Both the position numbers and the translations under genes were made by a program. A stretch of 64,000 nucleotides of DNA from the NCBI RefSeq assembly GCF_900116145.1, contig NZ_FPAB01000005.1, positions 532,452 through 596,451 on the forward strand, written 5' to 3'. The stretch is from Streptomyces harbinensis (GTDB lineage Bacteria > Actinomycetota > Actinomycetes > Streptomycetales > Streptomycetaceae). Below are positions 56,301 to 62,696 of this stretch, piece after piece. Under the pieces are notes generated by a model that worked only from the letters and a program-made list of their open reading frames with translations, was not told the DNA's origin and ran no database searches. Position 1 is the first letter of the stretch, and each line of letters begins with the position of its first letter.

Positions 56301-56690
56301 GACATCGGTGCCGGCCAGTTCACCGGGGCGCAGCCCGCCGTCCTCCAGGGCCTCCCAGGCGACCTCGAGAAGCTTGCGCTGCTGGGGGTCCATGTGCTCG
56401 GCCTCGCGCGGGCTGATGCCGAAGAAGGCCGGGTCGAACTCGTCGAACCCGTCGATGTAGCCGCCTCTGCCGCCCACCAGCCGGCCGGGCTTGGCCTTGT
56501 CGCGGCTGGCCAGGGTGCGGGTGTCGTAGCGGTCGGCCGGGGTGTCGGTGATGCAGTCCTTGCCGTCGAGCAGGTTGCGCCAGAACGTCCGGTAGTCACT
56601 GGCGCCGCCGGGGAGCCGGCAGCCGATGCCGACGATGGCGAAGGCGTCTTCCGGGGAGGGCACGGGGACAGGGTGGTGCGTGGAATCCAT
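47307..56690 (-). CDS. Hybrid iterative PKS-NRPS of polycyclic tetramate macrolactam type
   Basis: The 3,127-residue single module runs, with approximate residues, KS 13-440 (active Cys in VDTACSGS; EAHGTSTPVGD; NIGHTEAAAG), AT 545-880 (GHSTGE), DH 910-1190 (DHRIQGSVLFP; LLDSCFQ), KR 1355-1640 (TGAFGALGR; NYAAGNAF), ACP 1735-1805 (GLDSLLAMEL), C 1830-2265 (HHIISDA), A 2285-2775 (YTSGSTGRPK), PCP 2795-2870 (ESGGSSIRL) and TE 2885-3127 (GYSLGG). There is no ER or methyltransferase. The A-domain pocket, aligned by eye to PheA, reads D-V-G-E-I-G-S-I-D-K, the published ornithine code. Known PTM synthases have this order and size: they build two polyene chains on the alpha and delta amines of ornithine and release a tetramic acid through the TE. 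The start is ATG 56690 with AAGGA 8 nt upstream. The C-domain motif has Ala for the final Gly of HHxxxDG. Confidence 0.95.
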   Translation of the reverse strand: MDSTHHPVPVPSPEDAFAIVGIGCRLPGGASDYRTFWRNLLDGKDCITDTPADRYDTRTLASRDKAKPGRLVGGRGGYIDGFDEFDPAFFGISPREAEHMDPQQRKLLEVAWEALEDGGLRPGELAGTDVGVYVGAFTLDYKILQFADLSFETLASHTATGTMMTMVSNRISYCFDFRGPSVSVDTACSGSLVAVHLACQSLRRGETSVALAGGTLLHMAPQYTIAETKGGFLSPDGRSRTLDAAANGYVRAEGVGMIAIKRLADAQRDGDPIHAVIIGSGVNQDGRTNGITVPNPDAQVSLIERVCAEAGITPGSLQYVEAHGTSTPVGDPLEANALARALAIGREPGAETYVGSVKTNIGHTEAAAGVAGLIKTVLSLKHRIIPPHINLETVNPQVDEASLPYRIPREPTAWPAHSGPARAGVNSFGFGGTNAHVLLQEAPPVPEPAETAETAEPAERDGYHVLPLTARDPQAFAAQAAGLRERLATGTRLTDAAYTLAHRRQHLDQRLSLVYDSPEALDEVLAAVARGESHPHAVPGTQREGLERRLVWVFTGMGPQWWAMGRQLYATEPVYREVIDRCDREIAALTGWSLTQELNADEADSRMSETWLAQPANFAVQIALAALWRSKGVRPDAITGHSTGEVAAFYEAGVYTLPEAVKIVVHRSRLQQKLIGTGSMLAVSLTEAEAARRVRPHGDRVSLAAVNSPTSVTLAGDTEALERIAAELGAEDIFARFLEVGVPYHSPRMELIKDELLTSLADLKPQRAKLPLYLTAEPGAVAQGTELDAGYWWRNVREAVHFRAAVDRLLDDGYGVFLEIGPHPVLAHSLRECCEARDADSVTLASIRRKADERERFTLSLAALHGMGFTLDWHALHPAGRTVELPRYPFRRDRYWVEPPAVAQIRLGHQDHPLLGRRTRGAEPVWEVKLDAEAAPYLEDHRIQGSVLFPAAGYLEMAAQAMRALTGGADSTAALADIELRKALFLPDGEPRTVQLSFSSDAAAFSVATVGAEPTVHATGTVRAGQRRTLTAPLDTAAVRSRAVRHLAGPDCYAQLAALGYHYGPAFQGIEEVWIGEGEALARIRPPEGLGEDAAAHHMHPVLLDSCFQSLLTPQLLTAPGDPEGTGIRLPLSIAEVRMDPVGDRELWVHATVTGDEDGELTGDIAVYDGADGTPLGRVAGFRAADVEKAATTVGLSTIDSWLTEPSWVPCPLPETAEPVRIGGRLVLLADAGGLAERLAALIGEAGGEAYLVRPGGGYALDRAARTGTVDPGSTDELGRLLAELGPVDGVVHLWNLDRPALADAPRERFGELATTGAYSVIALARALLAAPDTGAATAVHVVTRAAQPVVPGDAVEPLGAPAWGIGRVLWQQELTGRGGKLIDLAADGAPEDDALVLLRELADAGEGAEREDEIAVRAGVRHTSRLVPAEGLSRPLPLRLRADGSYLVTGAFGALGRLLCRTLVKRGARRLILVGRTRLPERERWADQDPGSPAGRHVRFLKELEALGAQPILAPLDITDEDALAGWLAGYRRAEGPPIRGVFHLAGQVRDTLVPEMERDVFDAVHDPKVVGAALLHRQLSGEPLEHFVLFASVAAWLTTAGQTNYAAGNAFLDALAHHRRAQGLPALSLDWGPWATGMIEELGLIEHYRNSRGMSSLAPEAGMAVLERVIGQDRAQLLVATVVDWPVFMSWYAEPPRLVTDLARAAGDAAGDGDGGSFLDAFRQASPDKRMLLLTERFTTLVAQVLRVRAEQVDPAVSLNLLGLDSLLAMELRARVVAEVGIALPVVALLSSAPAGELITQLHEGLLELLAEEGEGTAATAVERYEDESAFPLTQNQQALWFLKQLNPDGFAYNIGGAVEVRVELDPDLMFEAFRRLLARHPVLRANFVLVEGKAVQRISPEIKEDVALFEVEDRDWDDIYQMIIHEYRKPYDLAHDPLIRFRLFRRGPDRWVITKAVHHIISDAISTFTFIEELLALYEGMRRGQEVELPPVAARYLDFLNWQNQFLAGREARKMLDYWRGQLPDEVPVLALPTDKPRPAVLTHNGASEFFALDAELSARVHALAREHNVTVFMVLLSAYYLLLHRYAGQDDIIVGSPVTGRTQEEFGAVYGYFVNPLPLHVSLAGDPSVAELLDRVRTTVLGGLDNQEYPFTLLVEQLGLAHDPSRSAVFQAMFILLHHKVATEKYGYKLEYIELPEEEGQFDLTLSAYEEAADGRFHCVFKYNTDLFEPETMRRLAGHYQQLLHSLTHAQADATVSGLPMLSGGERHRILTEWSGAAHTGGREHPPVPRLIAEAARRAPEAVAVAAPAESGPTRQLTYGELEARAAELAAALRARGVGAGTVVALCLEKSPELIIALLAVLKAGGAYLPLDPDYPADRLAYMVRHAGAALVIGGRDTGAGLPGPVVTVDELLAGQTAGDGPAPAAGADSDPDPDPDPDPDSPAYVIYTSGSTGRPKAVAVSHRNLAAAYAGWRTEYGLEDGDVRTHLQMAGPAFDVFTGDLTRALCSGGTLVLIGREVLFNTARLYAVMRAEAVDCGEFVPAVARTLIRHCENSGERLDFLRLLIVGSDSWKAEEYERLRALGAGRLVNSYGLTEATIDSSWFEGPADTVEGGRMVPIGRPFPGSALYILDGRGEPVPPGVPGELWIGGDGVALGYLGDPELTAERFLTRTLDGEHPVRLYRTGDLAHWDAAGTVHLLGRADSQIKVRGHRIEIGEIESHLAAYPALAQAQVTVRPDAGGENVLCAYGVPAPGAELDWRDVRQHLADYLPTFMIPTHFTTLTELPLTPNGKVDVAALPAPGGDTGSGPAYEAPVTLYETRMADHWQRLLGIEAPGPGLAHDFFESGGSSIRLIELIYHLQAEFGISIPVSRLFQVTTLHGMAKTVERIVTGEIEGSLPYLRFNEGAGQAVFCFPPAGGHGLVYRAFAAQLPEHDVIAFNYLMGEDKVARYADLVVERQPSGALDLLGYSLGGNLAFEVAKELEERGRTVRHVVIVDSLRVEESYELGPEHLAVFERELAEHLHKHTGSALVAEKTREQAKDYLEFTGRTANPGSTGARISVISDEENHQAYAGGAEGSWHGASRTGTEVLRGVGRHADMLDPGPVEHNARLARAILTGGDEA

Positions 56691-57032
56691 CGTGAGAATC
56701 CTTGGGTGATGGCGCTTGGGGCGGATCAGGCGATTCGAGCGGGAATCCTGGTCAGCCCGCCGGGGGACAACGCCGGGGTAAGGACAGAAAAGTCTGAAGA
56801 ACTGATAGGCGCATTGCGACGGTGGTGCGCGCGGCTGTGTCGAGTGGCATGACGGAACGCGGAACGATAACCCCCCTCTGAACGGGCGCAGGCCGATCAC
56901 AACCCCCACGGGTGTTTATGGGGATTGTGTGTTTTGGCTGCGCGGTTGAAGCCTGCCTTATGAAGATCGAATAGGCCAATGGGGTTACGCGGGGGGCGCA
57001 CGTTGCATTACGCGCGCCCCGGGGTACGCCGA
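56691..57032 (-). promoter_or_regulatory. Upstream region of the PKS-NRPS operon
   Basis: This region has no gene, is AT-richer than the surroundings, and must hold the PKS-NRPS promoter because the next gene upstream ends in its own hairpin terminator at 57033-57067. Several TANNNT-like words exist, but none has a convincing -35, so no start site is called. It contains the inverted repeat at 56898-56929. Confidence 0.55.
56898..56929. repeat. Inverted repeat, candidate operator upstream of the PKS-NRPS gene
   Basis: CACAACCCCCA (56898-56908) and TGGGGATTGTG (56919-56929) are 11-bp arms matching at 10 positions with a 10-bp spacer, about 210 bp before the start codon. The even size and spacing resemble a dimeric regulator site. 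A hairpin role is also possible. Confidence 0.45.
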
Positions 57033-57067
57033 GGGGCGGATAGCCGGTTTCCCGCGCTACCCGCCCC
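57033..57067 (-). terminator. Hairpin terminator of the DUF305 gene
   Basis: GGGGCGGATAGC (57033-57044) and GCTACCCGCCCC (57056-57067) pair at 11 of 12 positions with an 11-nt loop, beginning 12 bp past the DUF305 stop. Confidence 0.65.
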
Positions 57068-57079
57068 TTATGGCGAACG

Positions 57080-57661
57080 TCAGTTCAGAAGTTCGGTCAT
57101 CTGCTCGATTTCGCTGGACTGGGAGGAGGCGATCTCCCGCGCCATCTCCTTCGCCGGCTCATACGACCCGGAACGCTCCAGCTCACCCGCCATCTCGACC
57201 GCCCCCTCGTGATGCACGATCATCAGCCGCAGAAAAGCGGCGTCGAATTCCGCGCCCGACGCCTCCTCCAGTTCGGCCATTTCCTCGCCGGAGAGCATCC
57301 CGGCCATCTCGTGGCCGCCGTGGTGCCCCTCTTCCGCACCCCATTCCGAAAGCCAGGAGCGCAGCGTCGCGATCTCCGGACCCTGGGCCCGCTCGATCTC
57401 TTCGGCAAGGGTCCGCACCGCCTCCGCGTCCGCCCGGTCCCGGGCGAGTTCCGCCATGGCGAGGGCCTGCTCGTGGTGCGGAATCATGCCCTGGGCGAAG
57501 GCCACGTCCGCGTCGTTGAAGGTGTCCGCCCGGGATTCCCCGCCGTGCCGGGAATGACCGGCGGACGGCTCGGAATCACCGCCGCAGCCGGCGGTGAACA
57601 GAACGGCGGAGGCGACGGCGGCGGCGCCGAGCGCCCGCGTCGCAAAACGGTATGACGTCAT
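57080..57661 (-). CDS. DUF305 lipoprotein
   Basis: The 193-residue exported lipoprotein has signal peptide and lipobox FTAGC (Cys26), then a ferritin-like four-helix DUF305 domain with two His-rich helices: FAQGMIPHHEQALAMAELA and LMIVHHEGAVEMAGEL, plus HHGGHEMAGM. The histidine and methionine clusters suggest metal (often copper) binding, which is inference for this family. ATG 57661 lacks a ribosome-binding site. The upstream frame is open but has no signal peptide. Confidence 0.88.
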   Translation of the reverse strand: MTSYRFATRALGAAAVASAVLFTAGCGGDSEPSAGHSRHGGESRADTFNDADVAFAQGMIPHHEQALAMAELARDRADAEAVRTLAEEIERAQGPEIATLRSWLSEWGAEEGHHGGHEMAGMLSGEEMAELEEASGAEFDAAFLRLMIVHHEGAVEMAGELERSGSYEPAKEMAREIASSQSSEIEQMTELLN

Positions 57662-57726
57662 GGTGGAAAGAACAGCTTTCTGTGCGGTACTGCGGAATGG
57701 TGTGCGCGCGGAAGACCACGGCACGC

Positions 57727-58068
57727 CTATATGCGCAGCGTCTGCAGAAAGCTCAGTGAGGGCGGAGCCGGAGGTGCCGGCCCCCGCCCGGTGACTCCGG
57801 CCGGGGCGGACCGGAGGGCGACGGCGCCCGCGTCACCGGTGTGGGGGACGGGCAGCGGCGGCGCCTGGGCCGTCCCACCCGCCACACAGTCCGGATCCGC
57901 GTGGGCCGGATGCGCCGCGCCCTGCATGTCGTGCGCGGGCGCGCCCACTTCCGGATGGTGCGCCCCGGCGCTGATCACCACCCCCGGCGCCAGGCCGTGC
58001 ATGGCGAACAGCCCGGCGAGTACCGCCAGGATCAGCAGCACGCCACGGCCCCGGTTCACGGCCGCCAT
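57727..58068 (-). CDS. DUF6153 family small membrane/secreted protein
   Basis: The 113-residue protein has one N-terminal hydrophobic helix (GVLLILAVLAGLFAMHGLAPG) and a His-rich exported portion (SAGAHHPEVGAPAHDMQGAAHPAHADPDC), resembling DUF6153. Paired with the DUF305 protein 65 bp downstream on the same strand, and similarly His-rich, so a joint metal-handling role is plausible but not shown. Confidence 0.7.
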   Translation of the reverse strand: MAAVNRGRGVLLILAVLAGLFAMHGLAPGVVISAGAHHPEVGAPAHDMQGAAHPAHADPDCVAGGTAQAPPLPVPHTGDAGAVALRSAPAGVTGRGPAPPAPPSLSFLQTLRI

Positions 58069-58138
58069 CCTACGGGTACCCCCCACGGGTACCTGGGAGC
58101 GGGGTCCGGGCTGCTCGCGGAACCCACCGGCGAGCTGC

Positions 58139-58158
58139 CTATACACCCAACGTATAGT
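58139..58158 (+). promoter_or_regulatory. Palindrome overlapping a -10 box upstream of the deacetylase-like lipoprotein
   Basis: CTATAC (58139-58144) and GTATAG (58152-58157) are perfect inverted arms with a 7-bp spacer, and the right arm plus the next base gives TATAGT, a good -10 box. A repressor bound here would cover the promoter. A match to -35 is weak. Confidence 0.45.
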
Positions 58159-58199
58159 CGGACGAACCGCCTTCACGACCACTCGGGGGACCGTCCGTC

Positions 58200-58958
58200 A
58201 TGCCGCAGTCCAGAAAATCGCTCACCGCTGTCGCGGGGGCCGCCACCCTCGCGCTCACCCTCGCCCTGACCGGCTGCTCGGCCGAGCGCATATCCCCCGA
58301 GAGCGTCCGCGAGGCGGCCGACGAGAAGGCGGGCGGCGCCTTCGGCTCCGTGGACTGCCGCGACGCCAAGTGCATCGCCCTGACCTTCGACGCCGGACCC
58401 GGCCCGTACACCGCCGAACTGCTCGACATCCTCGCCGCCGAAGAGGTCCCCGCCACCCTCTTCCTCCTCGGCAAGAAGCACATCGACACCTACCCCGAAC
58501 TGGTGGTGCGCGCGGCCGAGGAAGGCCACGAGCTGGCCAACCACACCTGGACCCACCCCCGCCTCACCGAGGTGGACCGGGACGAGGTCCGCGACCAGCT
58601 CCAGCGCACCAACGAGGCCATCGAGGAACTCACCGGGCAGACCCCCACCCTGATGCGCCCGCCCCAGGGCCGTACCGACGACACCGTCGCCGAGGTCTGC
58701 GAGGAGCTGGGCCTGGCCCAGATCCTGTGGTCGGTCACCGCCAAGGACTACCAGACCACCGACTCCGACCTGATCACCGAGCGCGTCCTGGACCAGGCCG
58801 ACCGCGACGGCATCATCCTGCTGCACGACATCTACGAGGGCACCGTCCCCGCCGTCCCCGGCATCATCGACGCGCTCAAGGCCGACGGGTACACCTTCGT
58901 GACCGTCTCCCAGCTGATGGCCCCCGGCGTTCCCGAGCCGGGCAAGGTCTACCGCTGA
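58200..58958 (+). CDS. Polysaccharide deacetylase (NodB/CE4) lipoprotein with altered metal motif
   Basis: The 252-residue lipoprotein has lipobox LALTGC (Cys26) and a NodB homology domain from about residue 57. Motif 1 reads TFDAGP instead of TFDDGP: the catalytic-base Asp64 is kept, but the metal-ligand Asp is Ala65. Motif 2 NHTWTHP, motif 3 RPPQG and motif 5 LLHD are conserved, while motif 4 (WSVTAKDY) is weaker. Normal CE4 enzymes de-N-acetylate peptidoglycan, chitin or xylan at the cell surface. Loss of one metal ligand may reduce or change activity. GGGGGACC lies about 9 nt before the ATG. Confidence 0.88.
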   Translation: MPQSRKSLTAVAGAATLALTLALTGCSAERISPESVREAADEKAGGAFGSVDCRDAKCIALTFDAGPGPYTAELLDILAAEEVPATLFLLGKKHIDTYPELVVRAAEEGHELANHTWTHPRLTEVDRDEVRDQLQRTNEAIEELTGQTPTLMRPPQGRTDDTVAEVCEELGLAQILWSVTAKDYQTTDSDLITERVLDQADRDGIILLHDIYEGTVPAVPGIIDALKADGYTFVTVSQLMAPGVPEPGKVYR

Positions 58959-59029
58959 CCCGAGCGGTGGCGGCCGGCCGCGGGTGGTGTCACGCTGACA
59001 GCTGAGACCCAAGTGACCAGGGAGGAACC

Positions 59030-59821
59030 GTGCTGACCACCGACTTCGCCCCCGGCTCCCCCTGCTGGCTGGACCTCGGCGCCCCCGACACGCGGCGGGC
59101 CGCCGCGTTCTACGGCGCGGTGCTCGGCTGGACCTTCGAGGCGGTGAACCCCGAGAGCCCCGAGTTCGGCTTCCTCCAGAGCGCCGGCCGTACGGTCGCG
59201 GCCCTCGGCCCGCTCACCGAGGAGGGCGCCCGCTCGGCGTGGATGCTGTACTTCGCCACCACCGACGCGGACGCCACCACCACGGCGGTCACCGACGCCG
59301 GCGGCACCGTCCGGGTCGCGCCCACCGGCATGGACGACACCCACCGGATGGCCCAGTACACCGACCCGCAGGGCGGCCAGTTCGCGGTCTTCGAACCCCG
59401 CGACGACATGGGCCTGGACCTGGTGGACGCCCCCGGCTCCCTCTCCTGGACCGAGCTGTACACCCCGGACGGCGCGGCGGCCAAGACCTTCTACTCCGCG
59501 GTCTTCGGCTGGACCTACCAGGACATGCCCCTCCCGGGCGACGGCGGCACCTACACCCTGATCGCCCCGGCCGGCCGGGACGTCACCGCGATGCAGGGCG
59601 GCCTGATGCAACTGCCACCCACCGCCCTCACCGCCACCCACGGCGCGGCGTACTGGCACCCGGTCTTCGCCGCCGAGGACTGCGACGCGGCCACCGCCCA
59701 GGTCACCGCGAACGGCGGCACGGTCCAGATGGGCCCCGAAACGGCCGAGGGAGTGGGCCGCCTGTCCGTCTGCCAGGACCCGCACGGCGCGGACTTCGTC
59801 CTGCTCACCCCGGAGAGCTGA
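59030..59821 (+). CDS. VOC (glyoxalase/bleomycin-resistance) family protein, two domains
   Basis: The 263-residue protein has two tandem vicinal-oxygen-chelate domains (about 5-125 and 135-262), each starting with a WLDLGAPD / WTELYTPD strand and an AAAFYGAVLGWTFE / AKTFYSAVFGWTY helix. Metal-ligand positions are only partly conserved, so it may be a binding protein rather than an enzyme, as for many Streptomyces VOC pairs. GGAGGAACC immediately precedes the GTG start, a near-ideal site. Confidence 0.88.
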   Translation: MLTTDFAPGSPCWLDLGAPDTRRAAAFYGAVLGWTFEAVNPESPEFGFLQSAGRTVAALGPLTEEGARSAWMLYFATTDADATTTAVTDAGGTVRVAPTGMDDTHRMAQYTDPQGGQFAVFEPRDDMGLDLVDAPGSLSWTELYTPDGAAAKTFYSAVFGWTYQDMPLPGDGGTYTLIAPAGRDVTAMQGGLMQLPPTALTATHGAAYWHPVFAAEDCDAATAQVTANGGTVQMGPETAEGVGRLSVCQDPHGADFVLLTPES

Positions 59822-59883
59822 CCCCGCGCGACGGACGCCTCACGACGGGGCGTTGCAAGGGAGCGGATGGTTACTCCTCGGAA

Positions 59884-60657
59884 TCAGCGGGAGGTGAGGT
59901 CCTCCTCGTGCTCGTGGTGGATGAGATTTACAAGTTGTTGAAGAACCCGGGCTGCGGCTGTGGCCACGGCGGGGTCTTCAAGGGCCGACAGCAAGATGTC
60001 GACGCGGGCGCGGATCAGCGTGCTGGCAGTCGTTGGCTCGGGCGACCCAGAGCGGAGCAGGGTCGTATGGAGCGTCTGAAAAGCGGAAATCACCTCATCG
60101 ACTCGGGCCTTGGTGACATCAGAGGCGTTCAGGGTTTCGGCATGCTGGTCCAGCCAGGACAGTAGGCCGAGATTGGGGTCGAGTAAGCGGTCACGCAGCA
60201 GCTCGAGGCGCACGGTTTTCTCATGGTGTGCCACGGCGAGAGCCTGTTCGGCCGCGAGTTGCCGGTCAGCAAGAAGCTTGGTATCCGGATCAAGGCAGAT
60301 CGAGACATGAGCCTGCACTGTCAGTTGAGGATCGACGGTCGAGGGTAGGGACAACACTGCATTCACGGCGTCTTCGGCTTCCCGGAAATCCAGTGGGTGA
60401 AATCCGGAAGTGATGCCCACCGCCTTCTGTCGGAGCATGGCACGGGCCACAGCGTTCGCATGGCGGGTGCCAACGGAGCATTGCGGGCTGAGCGTGACAG
60501 TGGAGGAGAAGCGTCCGCAGAAGTACAGCCCCTTGCTGAGGCTGGGGAGCCGGCTTTCGAAGTGGCGGATGCCATTGGAAGCGGGTTGACGTTTCGCCTC
60601 AGCAGAGGCAGCAGGGGTTACCGGCTTGCCTCTGCGGAACAGTTGGGCGAGTCTCAC
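59884..60657 (-). CDS. Unknown protein, third gene of an uncharacterised three-gene operon
   Basis: The 257-residue protein is not recognised. The first 35 residues are basic and low in structure. The middle has alternating strands (YFCGRFSSTVTLSPQ, DPQLTVQAHVSICLDPDT), followed by a long helical region (ADRQLAAEQALAVAHHEKTVRLELLRDRLL) and a further helical tail rich in Leu and Ala. No signal or membrane segment is seen. Its ATG overlaps the stop of the 680-residue gene (ATGA), so the two are made together. Codon bias is weaker than in core genes. Confidence 0.7.
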   Translation of the reverse strand: MRLAQLFRRGKPVTPAASAEAKRQPASNGIRHFESRLPSLSKGLYFCGRFSSTVTLSPQCSVGTRHANAVARAMLRQKAVGITSGFHPLDFREAEDAVNAVLSLPSTVDPQLTVQAHVSICLDPDTKLLADRQLAAEQALAVAHHEKTVRLELLRDRLLDPNLGLLSWLDQHAETLNASDVTKARVDEVISAFQTLHTTLLRSGSPEPTTASTLIRARVDILLSALEDPAVATAAARVLQQLVNLIHHEHEEDLTSR

Positions 60658-62696
60658 GGCAATGGTGCGGGCGATGGTGTGCGGTTGCGTGCAGCGGCCC
60701 CTCGCACGGACCGGACATAGGAATCGAGCAGTGCGCGACGGAGAGGACTAGAACCGCCGACGATCCTATGGAGGTCACCGTTCAGCGGATTGCTGGATTC
60801 CTCTTCGAAGACTGCGGAGATCACTGCTTCGATCGGTTCCTGGGGCAGCAATCCTGATTCAACCGCCGAGCACCAGCCGTCCAACGCGGCGGCGGCCAAC
60901 GGGCGTGAGTCGGCACGTCGCCATGTACTCTGCCAGCCGTCTCGCAGCATCCCCAGGACTGCCGCTCCCCTGGCGCCTTCCTGGGTGAGCAGGTGGTTCA
61001 CCAGCCTGGTGTCGACCTGCTCGCCGTCCGAAGTGAGAGAAAGCAGCCGAACGAACGCCGAGCCGCTGGGGGTCGGCGCCGTGGCCCAGCCGACTAGGGC
61101 TGCCAGTGTCCGTCCCATGGAATTCGGTGCCGTGAGCAGATCGGCGAGGGATGACATCGCCTCGTTTCCGGGCTCGGCCTCCGTGCTGGTATCGAGGACC
61201 TTCCGCAGTCGATTAAGAGCTACCCGGGTGTATTCCGTACCGAAGCGTCGCCGACAGATGTCTGCTACTGCTTGTTGCCGGTCGGGCATGGTCGGTGCCT
61301 TGCTCCAGTCGCTCAGCCTGTCTCGTACGGACGGGCCGATGCGGGGATGCACCGCGAGATCGTCCAGGACACGGACGGCAAGGCTGCGCTGACTGTCCTC
61401 CTTCACCCACTGCTCAACCCGGTCCAGGACGACGCCGGCGCCCTCTGATTCGGCGAGGGCCGTCAGCGCGGCAGCCAAACGGTCGAGATGGCCTGACCCG
61501 GCGCACTTGGGCGAGCTGATGTGGCCAAGCCACCGGGTCAGGACCGGGATCAGCTGTGGTCGGGTACGCCAAACATGCCGGAGCAGAGCCTGGGCGATGC
61601 CGGGGTATTTGTGGTTGACGGAGATGGTGCTGTCGTCCAGGAAGGAAATGCCTGCCTCGTCGCACCGGGTCTTGGCGTCCGGCCCGGCCAAGACACCTCC
61701 CTTGTCCGGCGGCCAGCCGACATCCTCTGCGCTGAGCAGCAGATCCGCGGAATCCAGCACCGCCCGGGAAGGAGCGCCTTCGAGAAACGCGGTGGCGATA
61801 TACAGGGCTCGGCGGGGAACCCATGCGTCATCGCTGCTGCCGAACCACTCCTTCAGCTTCTCGTCCCAGCCCTGATAGGCGGCGACGGCCCGCTCGTCCT
61901 TTCGGTGATCAGCACGCTTGATCACCTCGGCCAGGCGAACCGCTGCATGAGGAGGTGTTGTCGGACTCAGCAGATTCGTGAAGAGGCTGTCGTCGTGCAA
62001 CCAGGCGATGCGCTCGCTCGCATCGAATCTGGTCCGCAGCCACCGTTCGGTGATTCCGGCCGCATTTGGACGGCCCATTCGTAGGGGCACGAGGGGTGGC
62101 GTAGGGAAGACAGTGCCCGTGATTAGCGTTCCCCAGACCCGCGCGGAGGCGAGAACGATGAGATACGTGCCTTGCTCGCGTGCCAGTGCAGCGTACTCGT
62201 TCAGCCCGTTCCTGAAGGTCTCAGTGAGTGCTTCGCCCTCGGCGGACAGGTTGAGGAGGTAGCCGCAGCGCTTCTCGCGGGGAATCCGGGAAACATCCGG
62301 GGAATCCCAGTCGGGGAAGAGTTCGTAGATCTCAGCTTTTTCGGGCAGAAGTTCATCGAGCAGGCGCAGGGCTGTCGTTCGCGCGCCGGACCCAGGTTCC
62401 ACCACCAGGACGAGAACACTCGCCCCGGGATTGTCCTCAGCACCTGGAGTGAGCAGTTGGAGGGCGTCGTCGAACTCCGCCGGGCATTCGAATTGCTTGC
62501 TGGAAAGGATTCCGCTGCGGGAGATGGCGTGTGGCTCGAGGTGTGCGAGCTGAGTGATGTACTTGGTGACGGTGACGTTGAAGCCTGCCAAGAGGTCCCC
62601 GTAGACCTCGTTTCCCGTGATCTGAGGGAAGGTCGGGATCTCGGCCGACGGCAGCTGCCGGTCCACCTTGTCCTTCAGGGCCCCGTTCTCTGTCAT
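60654..62696 (-). CDS. Large P-loop-like protein of unknown function, second gene of the operon
   Basis: The 680-residue protein has a degenerate Walker A at 100-109 (EPGSGARTT, with Arg in place of Lys), preceded by the strand SVLVLVV, and a later strand YLIVLASARVWG that could be the Walker B or sensor position. From about residue 280 the protein is helical and repetitive (HEAT- or STAND-like). It resembles NTPases of bacterial conflict or signalling systems only in general layout. No nuclease, protease or TIR domain is seen. ATGs at both ends are coupled (ATGA) to the 143- and 257-residue genes. Confidence 0.7.
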   Translation of the reverse strand: MTENGALKDKVDRQLPSAEIPTFPQITGNEVYGDLLAGFNVTVTKYITQLAHLEPHAISRSGILSSKQFECPAEFDDALQLLTPGAEDNPGASVLVLVVEPGSGARTTALRLLDELLPEKAEIYELFPDWDSPDVSRIPREKRCGYLLNLSAEGEALTETFRNGLNEYAALAREQGTYLIVLASARVWGTLITGTVFPTPPLVPLRMGRPNAAGITERWLRTRFDASERIAWLHDDSLFTNLLSPTTPPHAAVRLAEVIKRADHRKDERAVAAYQGWDEKLKEWFGSSDDAWVPRRALYIATAFLEGAPSRAVLDSADLLLSAEDVGWPPDKGGVLAGPDAKTRCDEAGISFLDDSTISVNHKYPGIAQALLRHVWRTRPQLIPVLTRWLGHISSPKCAGSGHLDRLAAALTALAESEGAGVVLDRVEQWVKEDSQRSLAVRVLDDLAVHPRIGPSVRDRLSDWSKAPTMPDRQQAVADICRRRFGTEYTRVALNRLRKVLDTSTEAEPGNEAMSSLADLLTAPNSMGRTLAALVGWATAPTPSGSAFVRLLSLTSDGEQVDTRLVNHLLTQEGARGAAVLGMLRDGWQSTWRRADSRPLAAAALDGWCSAVESGLLPQEPIEAVISAVFEEESSNPLNGDLHRIVGGSSPLRRALLDSYVRSVRGAAARNRTPSPAPLP

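Noticed and set aside
47355..56852. 3,165-codon plus-strand open frame opposite the PKS-NRPS
   Set aside because: Shadow frame caused by high GC at codon third positions. No recognisable motif, and the opposite strand has nine intact catalytic domains.
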